NCBI GenBank assembly: GCA_030770545.1
Contig: CM061091.1
Coordinates: 10,782,501 to 10,846,500 of the forward strand
Source: Macropodus opercularis
Lineage: Eukaryota > Chordata > Actinopteri > Anabantiformes > Osphronemidae
Length of the DNA stretch: 64,000 bases
Direction: 5' to 3'
The notes below the pieces were generated by a model. That model was not told where the DNA came from, ran no database searches, and saw only the letters and a program-made list of their open reading frames with translations. The position numbers and the translations under genes are program-made. This document shows, piece by piece, positions 36,301 through 46,387 of the stretch (position 1 is the stretch's first letter; every line of letters starts with the position of its first letter).

Positions 36301-39124
36301 AGAAAGACACAAAAGATCAATAAAATGTGAGCCGTGCTGTTAAGTTTCGACATTGTAATTATGTTTTTAAATCTCAGACAAACACTTTCATAAAATAAAT
36401 CTGCAATAGGTGAGAGCCACCAGAGAAACAACAGTTAATAGGTGAGGCGGAGGCATACACTCTCCCACACACAACGCGCACATATGCCTCTACCTTTGAC
36501 AACACACACACACACACACACACACTGTCTCTCTGTAGCTTTCTTTCTTTGCACATCATGTTCTCAGTCGAGAATCAGATCTATGTTTTAAATGTGCTTT
36601 TTTAAAAACAGACTACCGTGTCAAAATTTATTGGTTTCTGTACATTTACAAACTGCTTTTGTCGCCAGTCATGTCGCATCTAACTAACTGTATCATGATA
36701 CAGTTAGTTAGATCCTGCTATTCTCAGACACTGTCACGGCTGTGTGACCAAATAACAACATGCATTACTTTGCTTTTGTTATTTATGTTATATGAGTTAC
36801 TGTGCATGATGGACAAACGAAAAAACATTGTGAAAAGAGCACGTTATCTACTTTAAAATGTATATGAGTTGACACACTCAAAAAAGTGTTTGATCAGCAA
36901 AATCTAAATATGTTTGAATAATAAGAGCAAACATCCCTTTCTCATAAAGGAACAGTGTAACTGTGGTACACATTGTACTGTAGATAAGTTATGATATAAT
37001 AAAATGCTATTGGACTTTAGGTGAACATATAAAATTATTTCTCATCCACAACTGTGTGTGAAGACATGTTTAGTTGGTTTGATTAAATGCATTAAAGGTG
37101 CTACGTTAAAATCTTTGTCGAACATTTTACTTTTCATTTTTTTAAGCGTGTACAGTCAGTCAAGTATTCGTGTCGTCTTTTCAGCATTTGTTGGCATTGC
37201 TTTCATTCAATAATGTTTTTGTAGTCATAGCTTAGCTGAATGACTTCCTTTAGCTGTAGCAGGCTCCATCTGCACTTTAGTCACCAAAGGCTCTTTATCA
37301 CGCATGTGCTCATGTGTGTGCTGTGGTTTAAAGGTTTTTACAAACTGCCTCTTGTGACAAGCTGAGGCTAACATCTGTTGTACATCTGTCTGTAACAAAA
37401 TGGCTTTTCAGGAAAAACTAAAAGAAAGCATTTTTAGCTTTATAGTACAGTTGATGTACTTGTTGCGTATTGGTAAAATTATTGTTTATCTTTGCTAAAT
37501 GGACAGGGTCACTGTCACTGCCAGTCACAGAGATATCTTTGGATATCGTCAAAAACGACAGCGCTGAACACTATGAAGTCTCATTAACAAACCCTCTGCA
37601 CAAACACGTGAATGCAACTAGTTGCGATTTGATTCACGAGTCCCGTCATGTGTTTGTTTCGATTAGGAAAATTTGTCCAACTGAGTGTGAGTGGAAACCA
37701 TTGAAAGTTACAAATTAGTATTTAGATTTTCTGTAAGCCAAACAATAAATTTAAACCTTCTTGCATACAACTAAAACCTGAAACCTGGGCTCTGTTGTGA
37801 AATGATTCATCTTTTATTGACAACAACCGGGTTTGGCACTGCTCTGAATATTTGCTAGAATTAGGAAAAGATCATGTAGTGAGATAAGAACGTTTTTTTA
37901 TCTTAGGCCTAAAGATGTTAATTTCCTGACAATGGTAATAGAAAACTTCTGTTCACAGTTACATGTAGTTACATAACCCTTTAAAATGTTTTGCTGTATC
38001 ACTTATGGCTTAAAAATAGTTTCTAGGAGACACGGCTGGGGTGCCTGGCCTGTTCTTTGTAGTGCGGGTTAATTTTGCAATATGTAATTTACCGTGTCAA
38101 ACAGAAAAACACTGATGCTTGAAATATTAAAAATGTGCAGACATATAGTTGTAAAGCACAATTACCCGGGACATTAGATCATTTACTGTAACTGTTTAGA
38201 AGATGATATAAGCTAAAACAAATCCTCCACACTGTGGCTTTCACAAAAGAACAAACCAAGAAAATTGTCGCAGTGGATTTACACTTCTTATAATTTATTA
38301 TAACACTTTGTGACTGAAGTACAGTAACATGTACTGGTCCAGACAACCAGTAAGTGAACGCTATCAACAGCACATTACTTTGTCTTTTTAGGTTATGGTG
38401 AGGCCAGGAATGTTCTCAGAAATCAATCTTTTCTCTCTCACATTTGTTCCTGACTGTAACAGTAAGTGACGCTGCTGATTGACAGAAGTAATGACTGCTT
38501 GGTTTGATGTGGGATTCTTGAGTCATTTGCAGCAACAATTAAAATTGTACCCTCATTTATTTCATCTCCTGATCAAACATCAGCAGGACTTGATTAACAC
38601 GCACAAGCGCAAACATCCACATAGTGTAAATGAGGCTTATTCTCATTAGTGTCTACGATATGATATTAAAACCTAGGTTGTGAGTTGTAGAACCTCTTTT
38701 TTTTTTTTTTTAAGTAAAATAAACACGCATTCTGGACACACATACAAAAACTCACTCAAGTCATACAGTGATGAAGCTACTACGCTGTATATTGTTGTAT
38801 AAGTATGAGTATGACATTGACAAACTTTTCACTAAGTACAGTGGAGCCTTGTCCTTTTCAATTTCAATTATTGGAACCTAACGTAAATAATCCATTCACT
38901 GCCCTTCACCGATTGCAACTGGTGATAATAAAAAAATATGGAAGGACCACATAATAATCTGTGAAAAATATAACAACAACAAATAAAGAGGACGGCCTTT
39001 ATTCTGGCAGCCCTCGTGACCAGAACGGTGCGTGCAGTGGTCATGTTCTACAAACATGCAGTGAAATGTGCTGTGTAAACCACCCACCTTCTCCCACAAT
39101 GCCAAGGACTTCAAACTTATTCAT
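17803..39124 (-). CDS. cdkl5: Cyclin-dependent kinase-like 5
   Basis: Neuronal Ser/Thr kinase of the CMGC group. Minus-strand exons: 39088-39124, 36248-36282, 30465-30510, 30244-30380, 29787-29907, 29202-29261, 28697-28787, 27498-27600, 26598-26684, 26093-26173, 24789-24964, 23780-24657, 23321-23661, 22939-23040, 22528-22633, 21859-21994, 21568-21673, 19956-20204 and 17803-18210. They close to 1099 aa from MNKFEVLG. Kinase motifs: GEGAYG (11-16), VAIKKFK (Lys33), HRD (124-126), DFG (144-146) and activation-loop TEY (160-162). All sit nine residues before their human positions because the human start MKIPNIGNV is absent here (see 41197-41292). The tail keeps conserved blocks: SFLNGN, NNNLPHLLSPKE, FPSSCLDLN, YGLGYTSPFSSQQRP, VYHDPH-like, PRRVGSFYR, NHSKRQ, KEKEKQGFF and NLNDLKETAL. 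Unusual parts are a 22-Gln run and an Arg/Glu-rich exon. A Tc1-like relic lies in the last intron. Confidence 0.95.
18421..19735 (-). mobile_element. Degenerate Tc1/mariner transposon in the last cdkl5 intron
   Basis: The long terminal inverted repeats (about 18421-18625 and 19573-19730) share many blocks, including CTCCCAGAAGATAATAAGA and GGCAAGTCCAAAATTATTCA. Each arm seems to have held an outer and an inner copy of an ATTATTCATACC-type motif, as in IR/DR Tc1-like elements. The right arm lacks the outer copy. The transposase remnant is on the minus strand. At 19078-19335 is an N-terminal helix-turn-helix part (NPRITTKAILMNLA, ISRQTVQWELH). At 18683-18991 is the C-terminal catalytic part (QQDNDPKHTA, WPSQSPDLNPIENLW). 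The middle, with the first catalytic Asp, is missing, and stops lie between the parts. It cannot encode an active enzyme. Confidence 0.9.
19956..20204 (-). other. cdkl5: cdkl5 exon encoding an Arg/Glu/Asp-rich repeat
   Basis: An 83-codon exon in phase 0 on both sides, so it can be skipped without frame loss. It starts VPGNGQEHMSLQRSSKSSS and passes into an RDRERE/RERERE array at about 20116-19995. On the plus strand this is an impure CT-rich microsatellite. It ends NDWPHDKPVDSHSQ before a GT donor. The human protein has a different, non-repetitive sequence here (between KKKKKKSQT and SQPLKS). The mixed-charge array resembles those of splicing-speckle proteins; that link is inference. Confidence 0.8.
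22123..22376. repeat. Dispersed repeat of a type common in fish genomes
   Basis: Within a cdkl5 intron. The sequence has wording I know from a very abundant fish repeat family: TTTTTGGACTGTGGGAGAAC, GGGAGAACATGCAGACC, GAACCCAGGACCTTCTTGCT and CACCACACCACAGTGC. It is probably a retroposon tail or SINE-like element. I cannot assign the family without a repeat library. The open frames across it are not genes. Confidence 0.65.
24240..24305 (-). repeat. cdkl5: CAG/CAA repeat coding 22 glutamines in cdkl5
   Basis: Twenty-two in-frame Gln codons (residues about 443-464 of the model). CAA interruptions lie at 24243-24245, 24252-24254 and 24258-24260, followed by 15 uninterrupted CAG codons at 24261-24305. 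They are flanked by SSSRT and ASRHTFLDG. Human CDKL5 has only two Gln in the matching SRSQQNRHSFME segment as I recall it. Confidence 0.92.
25480..25990 (+). mobile_element. Possible decayed Tc1-like transposase fragment
   Basis: Frameshifted plus-strand reading resembles a Tc1 transposase: CLDFAKGHLKEYEN (family LEFAKKHLKDPEN), then a GPMRQNFHS/WSNETKLSLLGQNSKHF-like part (family LWSDETKIELFGxNxKxxVW), then an AHAIP-like part (family PTVKHGG). Later frames are not clearly transposase, and I found no terminal repeats. It lies in the cdkl5 intron between 24965 and 26092. Confidence 0.35.
30511..36247. other. Largest cdkl5 intron (5.7 kb)
   Basis: Lies between the exon coding the Gly-loop (36248-36282) and the one coding the catalytic Lys (30465-30510). 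Mostly AT-rich. Minus-strand open frames at 30704-30994 and 32321-32608 have no known domain and no strong splice context. I see no clear repeats. Confidence 0.5.
36501..36525. repeat. (CA)n microsatellite
   Basis: About 12 CA units in a cdkl5 intron, upstream (in gene sense) of the Gly-loop exon. Confidence 0.9.
36678..36713. repeat. Perfect 36-bp palindrome
   Basis: Two 18-bp arms meet with no spacer. The left arm ATCTAACTAACTGTATCA is the exact reverse complement of the right arm. It lies in the cdkl5 intron between 36282 and 39088. Flanking bases are not symmetrical. Confidence 0.95.
38425..38464 (+). repeat. 40-bp repeat, copy 1
   Basis: Matches 41861-41900 at 39 of 40 positions (T versus C at the mismatch, in CTGTAACAGTA versus CTGCAACAGTA). 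It starts AATCTTTTCTCTCTCACATT. The flanks are unrelated. It lies in a cdkl5 intron. Confidence 0.85.
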
Positions 39125-41196
39125 TACATCACCGAGGGTGGGGGCTCCTCCAGCAGGTGAAACGAGCTGCGCAGGATTTTACTGAGGAGGCTCCCGCTTC
39201 GACCGGCGGCTGATGGAGTGAAATGAACGGTCCAGGGAAAACATGGACAGCGACTGACCACACGCCATGTTCACTCCTCTGTCATCTTCAGCTTCGCTCT
39301 TTCCACAGCTCTCTTCCAGCTTCACGTTCTATTTGGATGTCACTTTCTTTTTATTTACAGATTTGACTAAGGTTGATCATCGAGCTGCCTTTATTTCATT
39401 TCTTGGGATTGCTTGTTTCATGCCTCTATCCAAACCTCCATACGGCCGTACCTGTAAGACAAGACGTAAAACAGACGAGCAGGATGTTAAAAAGCGCCGT
39501 CATAAGGGTCACTCCAAGGTCTGATCTCCCATCAGTCTTTGCACAGGCAGTAGCGTGCTGGTGGTATTTCTGTCACACACAGTGGATAAGTAGGACATGT
39601 AGATGTACAGAAGCTGTAAATTTCCTTAAGGACATGTTTAAATCACGGATGATTTATGACTTCCACACATTCCATTGCACATACACCTCTACCTACCTCT
39701 ACCATTTTGCTCAGCCACACAATTAACCTGCAGGATATTGCAAAGGTCAAAGTCCAAAGACAGTGTCTATAGAGACTGGAATCACTATTAGTATGAATCT
39801 TCTGTAGTTTGCTGTCAAACTACCAAATGATGAATCACAACATGGCTCGATGTTATAAACGTTGTACTAATGTTCGTTTGACTTTGCTTTGGTGCTGTCA
39901 GCTGCTAACAGTTTTCAAAAGCCCAGAATAAATCTCAACCTGAGTTGGACAAACATTAAATATTGCATCGTGCTGATTTTGGCCAATCTCTGAACTTTCC
40001 TCCAGAGCCATCAGGTGGACATTAGTGGTTTTCTGTAGCGTGTCTCAGCAGCGACTCAACAGACTGGCTCAGTTTGATGTATGAACAAATACATGCAAAA
40101 TTCTTAATAGCCTGGGCTGCACTTTCAGCTGTACGCACTGTTCAACAAGGAAGGGCAAATAGCAAAGACAATTTACATGTATATCCAGAGGATCTGAATT
40201 CTCCTGTCGTACATCCAAATACTGACCAAAATGATTAAATGCCTCTTTTTTTTAATGTGAACGCTGCTGGACTGGCACGATCAAAGCTTCTCACAGTATC
40301 AGTCCAAATCCATTTGTTTAACACTTGGTTTACTCAATAGTGAAAAAAACACTTTAATGTTGATTTGGCTCATGTGTCCGTGTGGGCGTTTTCCTATGCA
40401 GTGTACACTCCACACAGTGTTTTCTTTCCAGGGAAAGAGATAAGGAGGATGTTGAGGCCATCCGTGGTTAGTCATTTAAGGATATGGTGCTGCCACTGAG
40501 TACTGATCGCATCCTTATATTACCATATTCATTTCAGAAGAGACAATTGCACCAATAAACCAACAACTGGAGCAAACGTGCATGCATGTAATTCTGATTT
40601 CTGAGGAAACCCCCGTTTGACAAACCTCAGCCTCTACTTGCAGCGGTCAAGCAGGCAGTTAGTAAATGGAAATAGGGTGAAAACATCCCAGTGGAAGTCC
40701 TGAGCATTGTTATAGAGCGGACTGAGACCTTCATCTTTTGGCAAAACGCCTGTTGGTCTCTGCATGCAAAGCCTACAAGGCAATGAGTGACTTCGGCCGT
40801 GTGGATGTAATGGGCAGACGCGTGCGTGTGCGCGTGTGACCATGATGCGAGAGAGAAAAAGAGCGCGCACGAGAGAGAGAGAAAGGGGGGAGAGAGGACA
40901 GTGTAATGCTGCTCTCTCTGCGCCGAAACTGCGTCTCATCGCTGCGTTGCAGAGCGCACCATCATTCCATCGCTGTCCACGCGTTTCTCAGCCTACACAG
41001 CAACCGGTGCATACATTATAACGGAGTCAACGAAACGTGTCCACGACAGTGTTGCACGACAAGCTCCGCGAATATAACGTTTACACATAAACCCACGATT
41101 ACACATCATAAAAAAACAAAAAAAACCCAACAACATCAAATATGAAAACCAATCCACTGCAGCCCGCCCGTCATTCAGCCGATGAACCCATTTTAC

Positions 41197-41292
41197 CTGC
41201 AGATGTGATGTGTGAGGTGGGAAAGCTGAATCCGTGAAGCACGGAGCGTCACACACATGAAAATGAGCGAAATACATCATGTGGAGCGACAT
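41197..41292 (-). CDS. cdkl5: Candidate upstream coding exon of cdkl5 (alternative N terminus)
   Basis: A minus-strand frame opens with ATG at 41292 (MSLHMMYFAH) and runs 32 codons to a donor CTGCAG|GTAAAA at 41197. The next coding exon has a possible acceptor (CTGCGCAG) before 39166. From there 14 codons stay open up to MNKFEVLG, ending GAPTLGDV, which resembles the human KIPNIGNV just before the same Met. Both parts are whole codons, so joining them adds 46 in-frame residues. The 5' exon itself matches nothing I know. It may instead be a 5' UTR exon with an upstream frame. Confidence 0.4.
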
Positions 41293-41560
41293 GGAAACGG
41301 CCCGTGCGTCGTGACACGATCAACATAGCTTATACTCACTCAATTAGCGGATGGAGATGAGACCGAATCCGCAGGCATAACGCCGATGAAGGGGGTATCC
41401 GCGCACCATCAACAGCTCGTCGGAGGCTCCGCGTACATAGCCTCAGCATCAGCTGGTTATACCAGCAAAATCGTCATTACCGTGAGCGACACTGCAGACA
41501 GCCAATAGGAGCGCAGACATCGCGTTCCAGCAGGGGTTTTTACATCCACCGTGAGCTGGG
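41293..41560 (-). promoter_or_regulatory. cdkl5: Candidate cdkl5 promoter region
   Basis: CpG-richer stretch directly upstream of the candidate first exon, for example around 41370-41440 and 41480-41525. No TATA box was noticed. Placed by position and base composition only. Confidence 0.4.
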
Positions 41561-43180
41561 ATAAAATAAACTTTTTACTGGAAGCGGAAGCTCGTAATTA
41601 GTTGAAGCGTAGATATGCCAGATATGAGCTGAACTTTAATAATTGAGATGTTAATAATTATACTCAGCTCCAGATATTGTTGTTGCGCCATGTCAATCCA
41701 TGTTGTGTCACTGGTTTTAAAATCTTCCTGCTGCTTGTCTTCGCTCTCTCCCACATACACCTACCCGTCATGACTGCATTAATTGGCGAAACCAGTGTGA
41801 TTCACTTACAGACACTGGGTCTGTTTCATAATAAGGACGCTTTGTAAATATTGTGTAAAAAATCTTTTCTCTCTCACATTTGTTCCTGACTGCAACAGTA
41901 TACACATGTGGAATCTGTGCAAGCGTACATTTAGTTGTTTGTTGTTAAGCCAATTTGGAGAAATATTAGACAGGGACAATATTATTATTTTAAGAAGACA
42001 AAATTCAAAAAGTGCAACCACACATTTTACAAGTACATGCTAAATAAACACGGTAAAATCACTGGGGTATAGGTTTCAGTATTACTGATGCATAAGCTGC
42101 TTTTAGTGTGCGTTCGGTTGAGACTGAACTAATTCAAGCACTTATGTTAGAAAGTTTGAGCTTTAACAGTGGATCACAGAAATACAATACAACTGGCTGA
42201 AGTAGCTGAAACAGACGTCAGTGCACAGATCAAATAAAAACATAATTTAAAAAGCTTAAATACTCATAAAATATTGCATATGTACGCATTCCTTATGTCA
42301 TCATTTTTATTTGAAATTAAAATGTGAAAGATATATTTCACATTTCCTCAATAACAGACTTAAGGCATCATATGGGGTCATCTAATCAGCAGATGAGTTG
42401 GGTAATAAAGAGCCATTAGTAAATAACAATAAGCTAATGTATACGATACGTATTATGACTATTATTAGTTCTTAGTGTCTAAAGCTCAATTACGTTGGTT
42501 TAATTTTGTATAAACACAATAAATAACAACAAAAAATACAAAACTCATGGTTTACAAACGTCTTCTAGATTTCAGGTAGCTGAGTTTGATAATTAATAAT
42601 TATGCACGTTAATTAGAGCCTATACAATATGAAACAAAGTTAGAGCTCAAACACAGGAACGTTTGAAACTGATTAACCTCCAGCATCTGCAAGAGTCAAA
42701 TGCTTCTAAGGCTGCTTTTACATGTGCTCTAGTAATGTAATGAAATAAAAGGCTTCATCATCAACATGAGGAGGAATTTGTGCTTATTGTGGAGTTTTAT
42801 TACTATTCAACATAATGGCTGAGAATACTGTTGTTATGGTGTTGGTGCTTCTTCCAACACAATCAGTCAAACTGATTTCGCTCAATTGTAGAGCCCGGTG
42901 ATTGGTTTCGAAATTGATCCGTTTATTTTATGTAATTATTTGCTTTATGCTGTGATATCGTTGTCTTTCTCGTTGAGAGTCTGCAGGTTTAGTTCCTCAT
43001 CATCATCATCATCATCATTATTTTCTCATCACCTTGTCCATTAACAACAGGAAGCTGCCACCGAGATGTTCACGTTTTCGTTTCCACGTGGCGTGAAGTT
43101 TATTATTAAACCACAACGTGAAACAATATACGTCTTAATGAGACTAATTAATTATTTTCTCCTCTACCTCCGTTTTTTTT
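41561..43180. other. AT-rich head-to-head intergenic region
   Basis: Lies between the cdkl5 and scml2 promoter candidates. It holds copy 2 of the 40-bp repeat (41861-41900) and an (ATC)n tract at about 42999-43019. No exon recognised. Confidence 0.55.
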
Positions 43181-43620
43181 TACCCTCCGTGGAAAAATAT
43201 GAATTACAGCACTGCGCGGTGGACATGCGCGTAGCTGCAGCGAATATGGCGGCTCGCATCTGATAGAAAGTGAGGGATCTCCCATCCAAGCACCCAGGTC
43301 GCACGGTTGGTACGACTCCTGTCTCATTTTTACTCTCATGTGCTGCGGATTTCGGGTTTTTCTCTCCGCTTTGTGTCGGCGAGCTGCGACCTAACGCGCC
43401 CCGCGTTCCCCGCGGTTCGTCTTGCGTCGGCGGCGAGCGTAGCGTGTTTATACTGTATTCAGTGCAGACGCGGGGCTTGGTGCGTACAGTAGCCACACTG
43501 AACGCTGCAGATTCCCCTTTGCCGTCTGTTTGCTGGATCCCCGCGGACGATTAGCCGCAACCGCGAAGACGCGCAGCGTGATCCCCGCAGCCTGGCGTTG
43601 CATTGTGAGCTTATTGCTGT
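43181..43620 (+). promoter_or_regulatory. scml2: CpG-rich region: candidate scml2 promoter and first noncoding exon
   Basis: Dense in CG dinucleotides compared with its AT-rich surroundings. It includes AATATGGCGGCTCGC at about 43244-43258, which holds an ATGGCGGC core like a YY1 site and is typical of TATA-less starts. A donor-like GCATT|GTGAGC lies near 43604. The coding exon with the scml2 ATG (46388) is preceded by an acceptor at 46320, so a noncoding upstream exon is expected in this area. Confidence 0.55.
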
Positions 43621-46320
43621 TTAGCTTAACGAAACTGTCCCGCCCACAAAATGTGACCGTAAATCAAATGAAAATGCGTCACACACTCTTCTTCCCATGT
43701 ATTTTTGAACCTTCTGCTTTTTTATTCTCTCTTCTCCAAACCCTGCACTTTATTAAAAAAAATAATTTAAAAAAAGCGTAAACGCTGTCTGGGTCACACG
43801 CAGGTTGGATAGGGTCTCATATGAAATGTTGGCAGCTCTGGCGGAACATGTTGATGAGTGGATATCCTAAGTTAGACCATCTGGAGGTGACGCCCTGCAG
43901 CGGCTCACACCCCTCATCCCCACGGCAGCAGTAACGTGATCCTTTCCTTCTCTCGTCTCCAAACTGTGTCTGGCGCAGGAGACAGAAGACAGGAAAGGTT
44001 TAATCTCAGTAGCTAATTTCTCCTGTAATCTCATAAAAAGGATGTGCAGCATAATAAACCGATATAAAGTCTTTTCATCAGCATTTTAGACGCAAATATA
44101 ACAACTCATCAAACACAACATGAGGCTGAAGCTTCTCAAACGACTGGATCTACAGCCTTTTCTAATACATTTCTTGTAAATATGCCACTTTTAAGTTACT
44201 TCAAAATATACCTGCTTAAAACAACAAATGTAATTTTACCTGAATGTTAGTGAAATCACAATTGTGATGTTTTCAGAAAGTTACTGCTCTTTTTCTAATG
44301 AGTGATAAAAAATCAATGCTGAAGCAACTTTGCTGGGTTTCAAATAAATTAATGGGAAAAGTGGAATTACTTGCAAACTTTCTGAGTTTAAAGAGTCAGA
44401 AAAGAATCCGGTAATATTTGGGGAAATACTTGAAATTTGTCTATAAGAAACTCTCAAGACTAATACAAATTTATAAAACACCTAAACTGGTGTAAACACA
44501 CAACAGAAACTGTGATTAGTTAAGTTATTAAACACAAAACCCATGTAAATATTTGTTTTTCCTGCTGTCAAACAAGTCATTTTGGATTCTTGGACTGATA
44601 GTCACACAAGTCTATCTGTCAGCGTAGAGAGGTGCACTTACATATTTCTGGCTTTTATAAAGGTTTTATTAGTTACACAATTGACAAGGTTTAATTGAGT
44701 GATTAATGGCCTTTTAGTGATTAATTAATCTTAGAAATTACTTGCTGCAACTTCAAACTTTTTACATAAAATTAATCCTTGTAATGTAATGTAATAAAAT
44801 AACAGCGCAGTAAAAAGGTTCATAATACAGTGTATATATCAGCAGAATGCAATATTTATTATTATAACAAAACTTTGATGCATAAATTTAAAGTTCGGCC
44901 CATTTTGTCCTTTGGAGTAAAAATACTATCAGTATCACTCTGACAGCTTCTAATGTCAAGGTAAAGTTACAGCCTCTCCTGACGCCAGGCCTCAGGTCGT
45001 CTTTCAGCACTTCTCACTCTTCAGGTCCGTGAGCCTCACACTAATCCCAGATCAGTGGCTGTCTTGGTGGAAATGGAGGCTGTAAAAATTAAGTGCTTCC
45101 TGGTCTGTTGAGTGGTTTTGTTTGACCCTCTTAAGCGAGGCAGACAGACCAGCGCAAACACGGAAGCAGCCCGAAGCTGAGCGAGCAGCAGAGGTGGAAT
45201 CCTTTTCATGTCGGCCTGCAGACGTCCCACATCTACACGTCTTAATGGCTTTTTATGGCAGCTTGGAATGTTTATGGCTTCTTCTGACTCAATGGGATTC
45301 ACTGCAGAGGCAGCAGGCTCCTCAGACGGAGGGGCACACGCAGTACGCTGCAGAAGCAAAATGCAGTCACTACATGAGGCATTGTCTTGCTCCTGGAGTG
45401 ATTTTAACCTTTAAAATGGGAATATATCACTTTTTTGGACGTCTGCAACCTTGGAAATTATGTCTGCTTTATTTTGAGTTTTCACTTTGGACAGACTTTA
45501 AAGCACGTGGAACTATGTGTTTAAGAGTCTGAAAGTTGAGTAACTTTCAGACAACTTCACCTGGATGACTGAGAATCTCCACAGACATATGCATTTAAGA
45601 GCTTTTGTCAACTTGATCTGGCTTTTTGTGCCTGATCTTCAGCATAAACCGTGTGGTAAAAACTAGTTTTAATATTTTTTTCTTACATTGCCGCGGGAGT
45701 AACCAATGGAGCAAAGCTGCTAAATTAGATGTTTTCCCCAGACAAGAGCTTCTGTACTAAGGACATAAGAAATACACTTAAACTACACTTAACACTTTTT
45801 CTTATATGAGTAAACATACTGATGTATACACAAACATCATCATCATCACACTGTATGATATTGTACACACTCAATTCTGTAATTTTTGTAATGTTTCCCT
45901 TTATCTCAGGTGATTTGCAATGGTTTTCCAAGACTGTGATTCAGACTGTCTCTGCGTTAATTCTAATTTCAGTGTAATATTAGTGACTTTAATGTTGCCT
46001 TAGATGGTGATGGTAATTCTCTGAGTCTGACTGTTAACAAATCATGACAACGATCAAAAACCACCATCTGTCGATCGCTTTCACAGTTTCTTTCTGCCCC
46101 ATCTGCAACACTTCAATTCTATAACAGATGTTTGCTGGGGACTGCTGTCAGCTGTAGATTTATATATTTGGTGTTCTTAAATATCATGGATAGTCAGGCT
46201 ATGCACGTGGGATTGAATTGAAATCTCCTACAGTGTGTTGTGTGTCTGTCCATGCTGATGAGGTGAAGGAATATCATAAATGTGTTTGGACGGTTCTGAT
46301 GTGCACCTTCTCTTCTCTAG
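43621..46320. other. Putative first intron of scml2
   Basis: Mostly AT-rich. It holds a perfect inverted repeat with 11-bp arms at 45527-45537 and 45542-45552 (GTCTGAAAGTT, 4-nt spacer). Open frames near 45036-45532 on both strands have no recognised domain. Confidence 0.45.
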
Positions 46321-46387
46321 TGTCTGTGTAGGTACCGGTCTGTCGGACTCCTCCTCCTCTGCAGCAGCGTGTTTACCTCTGGTCGCC

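Noticed and set aside
45036..45532. Overlapping open frames on both strands near 45 kb
   Set aside because: No domain, no splice context and no conserved motif; probably chance in a less AT-rich patch.
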